Assembly: GCA_964441265.1 (NCBI GenBank)
Contig: CAYYKJ010000008.1
Span: 1-62,552 of the forward strand
From: JAFGDH01 sp964441265
GTDB lineage: Archaea; Aenigmatarchaeota; Aenigmatarchaeia; QMZP01; QMZT01
DNA: 62,552 nucleotides
Reading direction: 5' to 3'
In this document: one piece after another, positions 8,737-16,773 of the stretch
Layout of the letters: each line of letters begins with the position of its first letter
Numbering within the stretch: position 1 is the stretch's first letter
Translations under genes and position numbers: made by a program
Notes under the pieces: generated by a model
Told to the model about the DNA's origin: nothing
The model's input: only the letters and a program-made list of their open reading frames with translations
The model's database searches: none

Positions 8737-9078
8737 ATGGTAAAGATAGACTCAATGAAATTCGGCGAGATAACCATAGACGGCAAGGCATATTATTCGG
8801 ACATGACCGTCTGGTGGGACGGAAGGACCGAATACAGGGAGAAGTCACATTCCCTTGATACGGAGGAGTTCTCCAAGATCGCCGCCAGGAAGCCGGAGAT
8901 AGTGGTAGTGGGAACCGGTACGGACGGGGTGCTGAAGATTTCAGATGCCACGAAGTCCCTGGCGGAGGAGATGGGGATAGAGCTATTTTCGGACCTTTCC
9001 CCGAAAGCGATCGAGATGTTCAACGCCTTCCAGAAGGAAGGAAAGAGGGCCGTGGCGATAATCCACGCGACCTGCTGA
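8737..9078 (+). CDS. Mth938/DUF498-type domain protein
   Basis: A 113-residue protein with the Mth938-like fold pattern: a central hydrophobic strand and turn (PEIVVVGTGTDGVL) and a helical segment LSPKAIEMFNAFQKEGKRAV, ending AIIHATC. Homologues are found in archaea, bacteria and, as complex I assembly factor NDUFAF3, in mitochondria; the molecular activity in archaea is not established. It sits 12 nt upstream of fen, so the two are probably co-transcribed, although a functional link is not obvious. Confidence 0.8.
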   Translation: MVKIDSMKFGEITIDGKAYYSDMTVWWDGRTEYREKSHSLDTEEFSKIAARKPEIVVVGTGTDGVLKISDATKSLAEEMGIELFSDLSPKAIEMFNAFQKEGKRAVAIIHATC

Positions 9079-9090
9079 TTCGGTGAAATA

Positions 9091-10113
9091 ATGGGCGTAC
9101 AGATCACGGACATAGCGGAGAGCAGGAACTGCGAACTTTCCGAGTTGATGGGAAGGAAGATAGCGATAGACGCCTACAATTGGGCTTACCAGTTCCTTTC
9201 CATAATAAGGAATAGGTTCACCGGAGAGCCCCTCAAGGACTCCATGGGGAGGATAACCTCCGCCCATTCGGGATTCTTCTACAGGACAGCCAAGCTCCTG
9301 GAGGCGGGAGTAACCCCCATATACGTATTCGACGGTAAGCCCCCTTCATTCAAGAAGAGGACGGTGGACTCCAGGAAGCAGATAAGGGAGGATGCCAGGG
9401 AAAAGCTGGAAAAGGCCAGGAGGGAAGGCGACAGGGAAAAGATAAGGCTCTACGCGCAGGCCTCCTCGAGGATCACCGAAGACATGATAGATGAAATAAA
9501 GGAGCTCGTTTCCGCCATGGGGGTGGGCGTGGTCCAGGCCCCCTCGGAAGGGGAGGCCCAGATGGCTGATATGGTCAGGACCTCGGATGTCTGGTCCGGG
9601 GCCAGCCAGGACTGGGATTCCCTCCTGTTCGGATCCCCCCGCCTGGTGAGGAATCTCTCCATAACCGGCAAGAGGAAGCTGCCCGGAAAGCAGTCCTACG
9701 TGGACGTGAAACCGGAGATAATAGAGCTCGACAGGGTGCTATCCTCCCTGGGGGTCTCCAGGGAGCAGCTGGTCATCATGGGAATCCTCATAGGGACGGA
9801 TTACAATCCCGGGGGCATAAAGGGAACAGGGCCCAAGAATGCCCTCAAGCTGGTGAAGGAGAAGGGTGATCTAGGGAAGGTCATGGAGGACGTGGACTGG
9901 AAATTCGACATATCCCCGGAGAAGATATATGATTTCTTCATGAACCCGCCCGCGGATAGGTCCGAGATAAAGACAAACAGCCCTGACTGGGAAAAGGTCA
10001 GGGGGTTCCTGATCGATCATGACTTCTCGGAAAACAGGATAGATTCCACCCTGGAAAAGATGGAGAAAGCGAAGAAAAAGAAGGGATCGAGGCTTGATAA
10101 TTGGCTGAAGTGA
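9091..10113 (+). CDS. fen: Flap endonuclease 1 (FEN1)
   Basis: A 340-residue structure-specific 5' nuclease that removes flaps in Okazaki fragment maturation and base excision repair. Characteristic segments are present: N-terminal MGVQITDI, AIDAYNWAYQF (metal-binding Asp), YVFDGKPPSFKK, APSEGEAQMA (active-site acids), SQDWDSLLFG and GTDYNPGGIKG (helix-hairpin-helix region). The C-terminus GSRLDNWLK resembles a PCNA-interacting (PIP) box but lacks the usual Gln and final aromatic pair. Length is normal for archaeal FEN1. Downstream are a small membrane protein (4 nt gap) and a KaiC-like ATPase. Confidence 0.97.
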   Translation: MGVQITDIAESRNCELSELMGRKIAIDAYNWAYQFLSIIRNRFTGEPLKDSMGRITSAHSGFFYRTAKLLEAGVTPIYVFDGKPPSFKKRTVDSRKQIREDAREKLEKARREGDREKIRLYAQASSRITEDMIDEIKELVSAMGVGVVQAPSEGEAQMADMVRTSDVWSGASQDWDSLLFGSPRLVRNLSITGKRKLPGKQSYVDVKPEIIELDRVLSSLGVSREQLVIMGILIGTDYNPGGIKGTGPKNALKLVKEKGDLGKVMEDVDWKFDISPEKIYDFFMNPPADRSEIKTNSPDWEKVRGFLIDHDFSENRIDSTLEKMEKAKKKKGSRLDNWLK

Positions 10114-10117
10114 TATC

Positions 10118-10402
10118 ATGGCAGAATCACCCCTGGGCATACTAATAGAGATGATTTCGGTTCTCCTGGAGAACACCATAGGCACGCTCCAGTCCCTTTT
10201 CGGGCTGTTCCGGGACTTCTTCAGCGCCATGTTCGGTATATCCCAGTCCGGCGGATTTTTCCCGTTCCTCTTTTCTGTGGTGATAATAGGCATCGTGCTG
10301 CTCTTTCTGGCGAAGTTCTTCTTCCGCTCGGCGAAAACCATATTGGTCATGCTGGCGGTGGGGGCCATAATGGTGGCGGTGCTTTTCGTTAGTCTTGTGT
10401 GA
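10118..10402 (+). CDS. Small integral membrane protein, unknown
   Basis: A 94-residue hydrophobic protein with an amphipathic N-terminal helix and two likely transmembrane helices (FFPFLFSVVIIGIVLLFLAK and TILVMLAVGAIMVAVLFVSL) separated by a short basic loop. I do not recognise the family. The 4-nt spacing after fen suggests co-transcription. No catalytic motif is visible. Confidence 0.7.
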   Translation: MAESPLGILIEMISVLLENTIGTLQSLFGLFRDFFSAMFGISQSGGFFPFLFSVVIIGIVLLFLAKFFFRSAKTILVMLAVGAIMVAVLFVSLV

Positions 10403-10471
10403 GCGGTGACCGCTTGGAAAGCATAAAAAGGACGGCGAGAATAATTTAACACTGGTGATTGGGGTGATTAT

Positions 10472-11164
10472 CTGATAAAGAGGCTTAAGTCCGGTATACC
10501 GGGTCTTGACGAGATAACCGGGGGAGGCATCCCCGAAGGGCAGATAGTGCTCCTTTCGGGATCCCCGGGAACGGGCAAGACTACCATGTGCACGCAGTAC
10601 GTGTACGAGGGCCTGAGGAACGCCAACGAGAACGGGCTTTTCCTCTCATTCGAGGAGACCCCGGACAGCATAAGGAAATCCGCCAATGAGTTCGGGTGGA
10701 AGTTCGGGGAATTCGAGAAGGCGGGCAAGTTCGACTTTCTGAAATACGACCCCTATCACGTGGAGGAGATATTCGACCTCATGGAATCAAAAATAAGGGA
10801 CATGGGGACCCGGAGGGTGGTCATTGATTCCGTCTCCGCCCTGGGTCTTTACGTCAGGGACAAAGCGGAATTGAGAAGGATGATATTCAACCTCTCCACC
10901 ATACTCCGCAACCTGGAATGCACAACAATAATGGTTTCCGAGATAGTTCCCGGAAGCAGGGGCATATCCAGGCACGGCGTGGAGGAGTTCGTGGCGGACA
11001 GCGTGGTGGTCCTTTATTACGAGAGGAACAACCTGGCGTTCAACCGGGGGGTTCAGGTGTGGAAGATGAAGTGCTCCTCCCATTCCAACAAGCTCCATCC
11101 CTACAAGATCACCGGCAAGGGAGTGAGCATAAACCCCTCTGAAGAGGCATATTTCAAGGGATGA
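10472..11164 (+). CDS. KaiC/RadA-superfamily ATPase, apparent CTG start
   Basis: A 230-residue single-domain RecA-fold ATPase of the archaeal KaiC-like group. It shows SGIPGLDEITGGGIPEGQ, Walker A GSPGTGKTT and the Walker B region RRVVIDSVSAL. The frame is open back to a TAA at 10442 and contains no ATG, GTG or TTG before codon 1 of the family-typical N-terminus. A CTG at 10472, 4 nt after GGTGA, gives MIKRLKSGIPGLDE, exactly the expected start, so I annotate initiation at CTG. An internal GTG at 10547 would remove the conserved GIPGLDE segment. Role unknown; relatives act in signalling or DNA-related regulation. Confidence 0.85.
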   Translation: MIKRLKSGIPGLDEITGGGIPEGQIVLLSGSPGTGKTTMCTQYVYEGLRNANENGLFLSFEETPDSIRKSANEFGWKFGEFEKAGKFDFLKYDPYHVEEIFDLMESKIRDMGTRRVVIDSVSALGLYVRDKAELRRMIFNLSTILRNLECTTIMVSEIVPGSRGISRHGVEEFVADSVVVLYYERNNLAFNRGVQVWKMKCSSHSNKLHPYKITGKGVSINPSEEAYFKG

Positions 11165-11165
11165 C

Positions 11166-11999
11166 TCAGAACACGAAATCCGTCTTTCTTTCCAGGTAAC
11201 TGAAATCCCCGAAGTCCATTTGAAGGACTCTTTTCCCGAGCAGGCCCCTTTCCAGCCCCATGCTGGACATGAGTTTTCTCGACTGGTTCTTGGTGATGGG
11301 GGAATCCTGGAGGGACCTGAGATTTATGAGGGATTCCATGAGCGCGTTCCTGAGCTTCTTTTTTCTCTGGAGCATGATCTCCTTCAGGAGGAACTCCATG
11401 GGCATCTCCCTGTAGTCCCCGATTCCCAGCTTCCTGATTTTCACCAGCACGGAGTCGGTTTCGGGGACCGGGAAGAAGTTCTTCCTCTGGACGCCGCATA
11501 TCATCTCGGTTTCGAAGAAGCATCTCACCTTAAGGGAGAGCATGGATTTCTCCTCGCTGATGCGCCTGTAAAATCCGTCGGGTACGGTGAGTACGGCGGT
11601 GTGGAAATCCTTCCTGGTGAGCAGTCCCGTGAGCGGCTCGGATATGGCGTAAGGTATGTTGCTGACCATCTTGTCGAATTCGTTGTCCTTCAGGTATTCC
11701 AGGGCGTTCCCCCTGACTATCCTTATCTTCTTTCCGGTGAACAGGGACCTCAGCAGCGAGCACAGTTTCGGGTCTTTCTCTATGACCACCAGGTTTTCTG
11801 TCTCCTTTGCCAGCATCCTGGTCAGGTTTCCGGTTCCCGGACCTATCTCTATGACCTTCTCCCCCTTCTTTATGTCCGCGGCGCTGACGATCCTTTCCAG
11901 CAGTTTCCGGTTTATCATGAAGTGCTGGTCCATTCCGGTGTCCGGGCTGATCCCGTGGTTCTTCAGAATCCCCCTGGTCAGAGAGGTCAGGTCCATCAC
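11166..11999 (-). CDS. ksgA: rRNA adenine N6,N6-dimethyltransferase KsgA/Dim1
   Basis: A 277-residue SAM-dependent enzyme that dimethylates two adjacent adenines in helix 45 of 16S rRNA. Visible are the SAM-binding motif VIEIGPGTGNLTRML, an acidic VVIEKDPKL, and the catalytic NIPYAIS motif typical of m6A methyltransferases. The start overlaps the antiporter stop by 4 nt (ATGA), so the two genes are translationally coupled. It converges tail to tail with the KaiC-like gene, 1 nt apart. Confidence 0.95.
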   Translation of the reverse strand: MMDLTSLTRGILKNHGISPDTGMDQHFMINRKLLERIVSAADIKKGEKVIEIGPGTGNLTRMLAKETENLVVIEKDPKLCSLLRSLFTGKKIRIVRGNALEYLKDNEFDKMVSNIPYAISEPLTGLLTRKDFHTAVLTVPDGFYRRISEEKSMLSLKVRCFFETEMICGVQRKNFFPVPETDSVLVKIRKLGIGDYREMPMEFLLKEIMLQRKKKLRNALMESLINLRSLQDSPITKNQSRKLMSSMGLERGLLGKRVLQMDFGDFSYLERKTDFVF

Positions 12000-13648
12000 A
12001 GACCCCTCCCGTGCAGGAAGTGATCGATCTTCTTTACGATCTTCTCCGCGGAGACGAATTCAGGTATTATCACCACGTCCGCCCCGGCCTTGTAGAGCCT
12101 TTCCGAGTCTATCTCAGAGTGCGCCCGGGCCAGTATCTTCACTCTCTCGTTGTATCTCTTCGCCTTCCTTATGACGAAGGATGATATGTCGGCGTAGGGG
12201 ATGGTCAGTATCACCAGCTTGGAATCGCTTAGCGAGACCTTCTTGAGGATGTCCTCGTTGTTGGCGTCCCCGTAAACGCAGTACACCCCCCTCCTCCCGA
12301 GGTATTTGACCAGTTCCGGGTCCCTCTCGACCACTATGAATTTCTGCTCCTTTTCCTTTAGGTATTCCACCACCCTCTGGCCCATCCTGTGGGCCCCGAA
12401 AACGATTATGTGGTTCTTCATCTCCTTTTCCGGCGGGTTCTCTATTTTGTGTATGCTCTTGGGGTTGGTCCATTTCCTCCTGTGTATGAAGGGCAGGTGT
12501 ATCCTGGAAAGCTCTTCGTAAAGCTTGTCCCTGGATTTCATGATGTACGGGGTGATGATTATGGAGACCACGACGATGCTTATCAGCAGGGAGTAGAAGT
12601 CCTGGGACATGTTGCCGAGCTTCAGCCCCCCGGCGGCTATTATGAACACGAATTCGCTTGCCTGACCGAGCCCCAGACCTATGTAGCTGGAGGTCCTCCC
12701 CCCGTATCCCATGAACATGTATATCAGCACGAATATGACGGGCTTTATCAGGAGCACTGCCAACAAGAGCACTAGGAAAAGCTGGAGATTGCTCTGTATT
12801 ATCCACACGTTTAGCTGCATCCCCAGCGTGGAGAAGAATATTATTGAAAAGAAGTCCCTGAGGGAATGGGTCTCGCCCTCTATCTCTATGTTGTAGGGGA
12901 AGTTGGCCATGGAGAGCCCCGCGATGAAACCGCCGATGGCTATGGAGAACTCCAGCACGTAGGCGGCACCTATGAAGAAGAAGCAGTTTGCGATGGCGGT
13001 TATGAAAAATATCTCATGCCTCTGTGCCGCGTAATCCAGCACCCTGGGAAAGAAGAATTTGTTTAGTATTATGGCCATGGCGAAGAGCCCGATTCCCTTC
13101 ATTATTATGGATCCCACGAACTCGAAAGAAAGCAGGCTGCCCGCGTTGCTGAGCATGGGAAGCGCGACCACGGCCACTATGTCCTGGAGCAGGAGCACGC
13201 CGAGCATTATCCTCCCGTGGAGGGTGCTTATCTCGTTTCTGTCCACCATGCTCTTGGTCACTATCATGGTGGAGGAGAAGGCGACCAGCAGCCCCAGGTA
13301 AACCCCCGGCATCATCTCGAATCCGAAGAAAATCGAAATAAGTATTCCCAGAAGGAAGCTTATGACTACCTGTATGGAACCGCCCGCCATGGCGGCGAAG
13401 CCCACGTTCTTGAACTTCCTGAAGTCTATTTCCAGGCCCACGGAAAACAAAAGGAAGACGATTCCCAGTTCGGAAAGGAAGTTTATATTCTCGACGTTGG
13501 TGATGAAACCCAGACCCACCGGACCTATTATCAGTCCCGCTATGACATACGCTACTATTATCGGCTGCCTGAGCATCTTGGCCAGATACGCCAGAAAGGC
13601 AGACAAAACTATTATTATACCTATGTCAAAGAGCAAAGGAAGAGCCAT
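11996..13648 (-). CDS. CPA2-family Na+(K+)/H+ antiporter with RCK domain
   Basis: A 550-residue KefB/NapA-type transporter. The first 380 or so residues hold about twelve hydrophobic helices, starting LLFDIGIIIVLSAFLAYLAK and including LLFSVGLEID, typical of CPA2 antiporters. The C-terminal 150 residues form a TrkA-N/RCK regulatory domain (IIVFGAHRMGQRVVEYL, then VVERDPELV and YGDANNED) that would bind a nucleotide. I use ATG 13648 rather than GTG 13654; both lie just after AGGGGTG. It is first in a two-gene operon with ksgA. Confidence 0.92.
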   Translation of the reverse strand: MALPLLFDIGIIIVLSAFLAYLAKMLRQPIIVAYVIAGLIIGPVGLGFITNVENINFLSELGIVFLLFSVGLEIDFRKFKNVGFAAMAGGSIQVVISFLLGILISIFFGFEMMPGVYLGLLVAFSSTMIVTKSMVDRNEISTLHGRIMLGVLLLQDIVAVVALPMLSNAGSLLSFEFVGSIIMKGIGLFAMAIILNKFFFPRVLDYAAQRHEIFFITAIANCFFFIGAAYVLEFSIAIGGFIAGLSMANFPYNIEIEGETHSLRDFFSIIFFSTLGMQLNVWIIQSNLQLFLVLLLAVLLIKPVIFVLIYMFMGYGGRTSSYIGLGLGQASEFVFIIAAGGLKLGNMSQDFYSLLISIVVVSIIITPYIMKSRDKLYEELSRIHLPFIHRRKWTNPKSIHKIENPPEKEMKNHIIVFGAHRMGQRVVEYLKEKEQKFIVVERDPELVKYLGRRGVYCVYGDANNEDILKKVSLSDSKLVILTIPYADISSFVIRKAKRYNERVKILARAHSEIDSERLYKAGADVVIIPEFVSAEKIVKKIDHFLHGRGL

Positions 13649-13715
13649 GCGCACCCCTGATAATTATTTATGATTTTCAATAAATAAGACTTAATGATGT
13701 CCAACGGAGATTTAC

Positions 13716-14789
13716 ATGCCGGAGCATAACGAAATAAAATCGCTGGAAGAGGAGATAAGGAACACCAAGTACAATAAGCACACCCAGTATCACATAGGCA
13801 AGCTCAAGGCGAAGCTGGCCAGGCTCAGGGAGGAGAAGGAGAAAGGGAGAGGCACCGGCGTGGGAGGTAAGCAGTATTCCGTAAAGAAGACCGGTGACGC
13901 GACCGTGGTGCTCATGGGCTCTCCGTCTGTCGGAAAGTCCACGTTAATAAACAGCATAACCAACGTCGAGTCCAAGGTGGGCCATTATGATTTCACCACC
14001 CTCGACGTGATTCCGGGCGTTCTTGAATACAACTCCGCCAACATACAGGTTCTGGACATTCCGGGCGTCATAATGGGGGCCTCCTCCGGCAAGGGCAGGG
14101 GGAAGGAGATAATGTCCGTGGTGAGAAACGCGGACCTGATAGTTATAATGGCCGACCGGAAGGAACAGGTAGAGGTCGTGAGGAAGGAGCTTTACGGAGC
14201 CGGCTTCCGGCTGGATACGGAAAAACCGAAGGTGATCATAAAAAAGAGCTCCTCCGGCGGGATAAAAATAGGGAGCACGGTCAGGCTCACCATGATGGAT
14301 CAACGCATGATAAAGGACATAATGGGGGAATACGGCATACACAACGCCGAGGTTCTTCTGAGGGAGGATGCCTCCCCGGACAGGTTCATAGATTCCCTCT
14401 GCAGGAACAGGGTGTACGTCCCCTCCTTGGTGGTCTTCAACAAGATGGACAGGATGGCCCCCCCGGAGATCGAAGGTATCATAAAGATGGGATGGCTTCC
14501 CGTATCCGCGAAGACGGGGGAAAATCTGGACGAGTTCAAGAGGGAGGTATGGAAGAGGCTCGGCCTGATGAGGGTTTACATGAAGAAGATAGGAAAGGAT
14601 CCCGATATGGACGAACCACTTATAATGAATAATGGCTGTACCGTATCGGATGTCGCCAGGAGGATTCACAGGGAATGGAAGGCGGAGTTCGCCCGCCTGT
14701 GGGGGCCTTCGGCAAGGTTTGACGGCCAGAGGGTCTCCCCCTCCAAGAAGCTCCGGGACAGGGACGTCGTGGAGCTGCATCTGGAATAG
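13716..14789 (+). CDS. DRG-family GTP-binding protein (Obg/Rbg type)
   Basis: A 357-residue GTPase of the developmentally regulated GTP-binding family, which in eukaryotes and archaea acts on or near the ribosome. Order of parts: basic coiled-coil N-terminus (LEEEIRNTKYNKHTQYHIG), G1 GSPSVGKST, G3 VLDIPGV, G4 FNKMD, G5 VSAKTG, and a C-terminal TGS-like domain (GCTVSDVARRIHREW, ending DRDVVELHLE). Length and order are standard for the family. It is divergent from the antiporter operon and convergent with nadC. Confidence 0.95.
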   Translation: MPEHNEIKSLEEEIRNTKYNKHTQYHIGKLKAKLARLREEKEKGRGTGVGGKQYSVKKTGDATVVLMGSPSVGKSTLINSITNVESKVGHYDFTTLDVIPGVLEYNSANIQVLDIPGVIMGASSGKGRGKEIMSVVRNADLIVIMADRKEQVEVVRKELYGAGFRLDTEKPKVIIKKSSSGGIKIGSTVRLTMMDQRMIKDIMGEYGIHNAEVLLREDASPDRFIDSLCRNRVYVPSLVVFNKMDRMAPPEIEGIIKMGWLPVSAKTGENLDEFKREVWKRLGLMRVYMKKIGKDPDMDEPLIMNNGCTVSDVARRIHREWKAEFARLWGPSARFDGQRVSPSKKLRDRDVVELHLE

Positions 14790-14793
14790 GTTT

Positions 14794-15621
14794 CTATAGG
14801 ATAGTTCTCATCGCAAGGTCCAGAGCCCTCACAGAATGCGTGAGCCTTCCCACCGAAATCCAGTCCGTTCCGGTTTCTGCGTATTCCCGTATGTTCTCCA
14901 GGGAAATCCCCCCGGAGATCTCCGTTTTTGCCCTCCCCTTCACGGCCTTCACCGCTTCTTTTGCCTCTCCGGGAGACATGTTGTCGAGCATTATCACGTC
15001 CGCGCCTGCGGAAACGGCCTCCCTTGCCTGTCCTGTGCTCTCCACCTCGACCTCCACAACTTTTCCGGTCTTCCGGGCCCTCTCCACGGCCTCCTTTAGG
15101 CCCGCGATCTCTGTATGGTTGTCCTTTATGAGCACCGCATCATACAAACCCATCCGGTGGTTGGAGCATCCGCCCATTTTCACCGCATATTTTTCCAGCT
15201 TCCTCAGCCCGGGCGTGGTTTTCCTGGTGTCCAGTATTCTGACCTTGTGGGGCTTTACGGCATCCGCATATCTCTTCGCAGTGGTGGATATGCCCGAAAG
15301 CCGCTGGAGGAAGTTCAAGGCGGTCCTCTCCCCGGTGAGCAGGGCTCTCGCCTTTCCTTCGATCTCAGCCACGTCCTGGTTCTTTTCCACTGAATCCCCG
15401 TCCTCGGCGAGTTTTCTGAATTTCACGCCGGGATCCAGTGATATGAAAACCATTTCGGCGACTTCCAGACCGCATATAATCCCCCTTTCCTTGGAATATA
15501 TGACTGCCTTTGCAGTTCTTTCCTCGGGTACGGTTGAGTTCGTCGTCACGTCCCCCTCCCCCACATCTTCTTCGAGCGCCTTTTCCACGATCCGTTTGAT
15601 ATAATCCTTATCCATGATCAT
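14794..15621 (-). CDS. nadC: Quinolinate phosphoribosyltransferase (NadC)
   Basis: A 275-residue enzyme converting quinolinate and PRPP to nicotinate mononucleotide in NAD synthesis. Typical motifs are EDVGEGDVTT at the N-terminus, RTALNFLQRLSGISTTA, LDTRKTTPGLR, HRMGLYDAVLIKDNH and the C-terminal barrel strands IMLDNMSP, ISGGI and ISVGRLTHS. The start at 15621 overlaps the nadE stop by 4 nt (ATGA); a second ATG lies two codons on. NadA and NadB, which make quinolinate, are not in the window. Confidence 0.96.
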   Translation of the reverse strand: MIMDKDYIKRIVEKALEEDVGEGDVTTNSTVPEERTAKAVIYSKERGIICGLEVAEMVFISLDPGVKFRKLAEDGDSVEKNQDVAEIEGKARALLTGERTALNFLQRLSGISTTAKRYADAVKPHKVRILDTRKTTPGLRKLEKYAVKMGGCSNHRMGLYDAVLIKDNHTEIAGLKEAVERARKTGKVVEVEVESTGQAREAVSAGADVIMLDNMSPGEAKEAVKAVKGRAKTEISGGISLENIREYAETGTDWISVGRLTHSVRALDLAMRTIL

Positions 15622-16337
15622 TCACCACTCCGGAATATTGGAGGGGGTTCCCTCTTATGCCCGGATTTTTCGATCATCTCCATGACCCTCTCCGCTAATC
15701 CTTTCTTCACGCTTCTGGTATCATCATTTTCGATGGCCCTTATTACCCTCTCCAGTTCATCATAAGAAATGCCCAGTTCGCCCTCGTCGGTCTGCCCCTT
15801 CCACAGTCCGGCGGACGGCTCCTTTTTCACTATGGAATCCGGTATACCTATCTCCTTTGCGATCTCCCTGACCTCGGATTTCAAGAGCCCTCCCAGGGGC
15901 TCCATGTCGGCGCCGGTGTCTCCGTGCTTCGTCACATAGCCGGTAATCAGCTCGCACTTGTTGCTTGTACCCGCCACGAGGAGATTTCCCCTGTTGGCGA
16001 AATAGTAAACTATCCCCGTCCTCAGCCTCGACTTCAGGTTTCCCTTAGCCTTTTTTCCGGCTTCCGGGAGCTCTTTCAGAAGGCCATCATAAACGGGGCC
16101 GATGTCGATTACCCTGGTTTCTATTCCGAATTTCTTGGTGACCTCCTCTGCATGCTCCGTGTCGAGGGAATCGGATTCACATGGAATCATAATTCCGAGG
16201 GTCTTCGCCGCCCTGCTGGACAGAGCAGCCACCACGGAGGAATCCAGTCCCCCGCTCATCCCCACGACTATCCCATTGGCGCCTGCTTCCCTGACCCGGG
16301 ATTTCATCCATTTTTCGATTTCACCGGAAATTCCCAT
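15618..16337 (-). CDS. nadE: NH3-dependent NAD+ synthetase (NadE)
   Basis: A 239-residue ATP-pyrophosphatase-fold enzyme that amidates deamido-NAD to NAD. The ATP-binding loop GMSGGLDSSVVAAL is present, with later motifs GTSNKCELITGYVTKHGD and EPSAGLWKGQTDE. It has no glutaminase domain, so ammonia is the nitrogen source. The start is ATG 16337 (MGISGEIEKW); a longer open frame upstream is non-coding sequence opposite the zinc-ribbon gene. It forms a coupled operon with nadC, catalysing later steps of the same pathway. Confidence 0.96.
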   Translation of the reverse strand: MGISGEIEKWMKSRVREAGANGIVVGMSGGLDSSVVAALSSRAAKTLGIMIPCESDSLDTEHAEEVTKKFGIETRVIDIGPVYDGLLKELPEAGKKAKGNLKSRLRTGIVYYFANRGNLLVAGTSNKCELITGYVTKHGDTGADMEPLGGLLKSEVREIAKEIGIPDSIVKKEPSAGLWKGQTDEGELGISYDELERVIRAIENDDTRSVKKGLAERVMEMIEKSGHKREPPPIFRSGE

Positions 16338-16386
16338 GGAATTATTTTCGGTTTTTAATTTAAAAGTCCGGAAACCAAATAGAATT

Positions 16387-16506
16387 ATGGCCAAATTCAG
16401 GTGTCTCCAGTGCGGGTGGGAGGGCAAGCCGGTGATAATGGAGCCGGTGACCAAAGTCTGCCCCAAATGCGGCAGCGTGCGGCTGGAAAAGATAAAGAAG
16501 AAATAG
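16387..16506 (+). CDS. Small zinc-ribbon protein
   Basis: A 39-residue protein with two Cys-x2-Cys pairs (FRCLQCGWEG and KVCPKCGSVR), expected to bind one zinc ion like many archaeal rubredoxin-like or ribosome-associated zinc ribbons. It ends in a lysine-rich tail (LEKIKKK). It is divergent from nadE with only 49 nt between them. Function unknown. Confidence 0.75.
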   Translation: MAKFRCLQCGWEGKPVIMEPVTKVCPKCGSVRLEKIKKK

Positions 16507-16592
16507 ATACTTTCTGTCAGATTCGCTCCACCACACATATCTTTTTATAGAAAGAGCAACCAACTATTTCTCTTGAGAATGAAGGTGTTGTT

Positions 16593-16748
16593 CTGAGTTC
16601 GAAAGTCGGATGTTCTGTCTGCGGCGCGAGGTGGAGAAGCCTTTCCTACTGCATGAAAGCCAAGGTAATCATCTGCAAGGACTGCTGCATAAAGAGCTCC
16701 AAAAACAGGGTAGGGAAATGCCCATGGTGGGATACCTGCTGGGCTTAA
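16593..16748 (+). CDS. Small Cys-rich protein, apparent CTG start
   Basis: A 51-residue putative metal-binding protein with seven cysteines: CSVCG, a lone Cys in SLSYCMKAK, then VIICKDCCIK and GKCPWWDTCWA. The frame is open back to TAG 16548 but has no ATG, GTG or TTG before the first Cys pair. CTG 16593 follows GAAGGTG by 5 nt, the best placed candidate; a five-codon ATG ORF (MKVLF) in another frame precedes and overlaps it. A TTTTTATAG box near 16542-16550 would drive it. Family not recognised; the Cys spacing argues that the frame is real. Confidence 0.55.
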   Translation: MSSKVGCSVCGARWRSLSYCMKAKVIICKDCCIKSSKNRVGKCPWWDTCWA

Positions 16749-16773
16749 TAAGAAGACGAGACAAAATATCTAT

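Noticed and set aside
10442..10547. KaiC-like gene as a 5'-truncated pseudogene or frameshift
   Set aside because: The whole conserved N-terminus is in frame and a Shine-Dalgarno is correctly spaced to the CTG; there is no sign of lost sequence.
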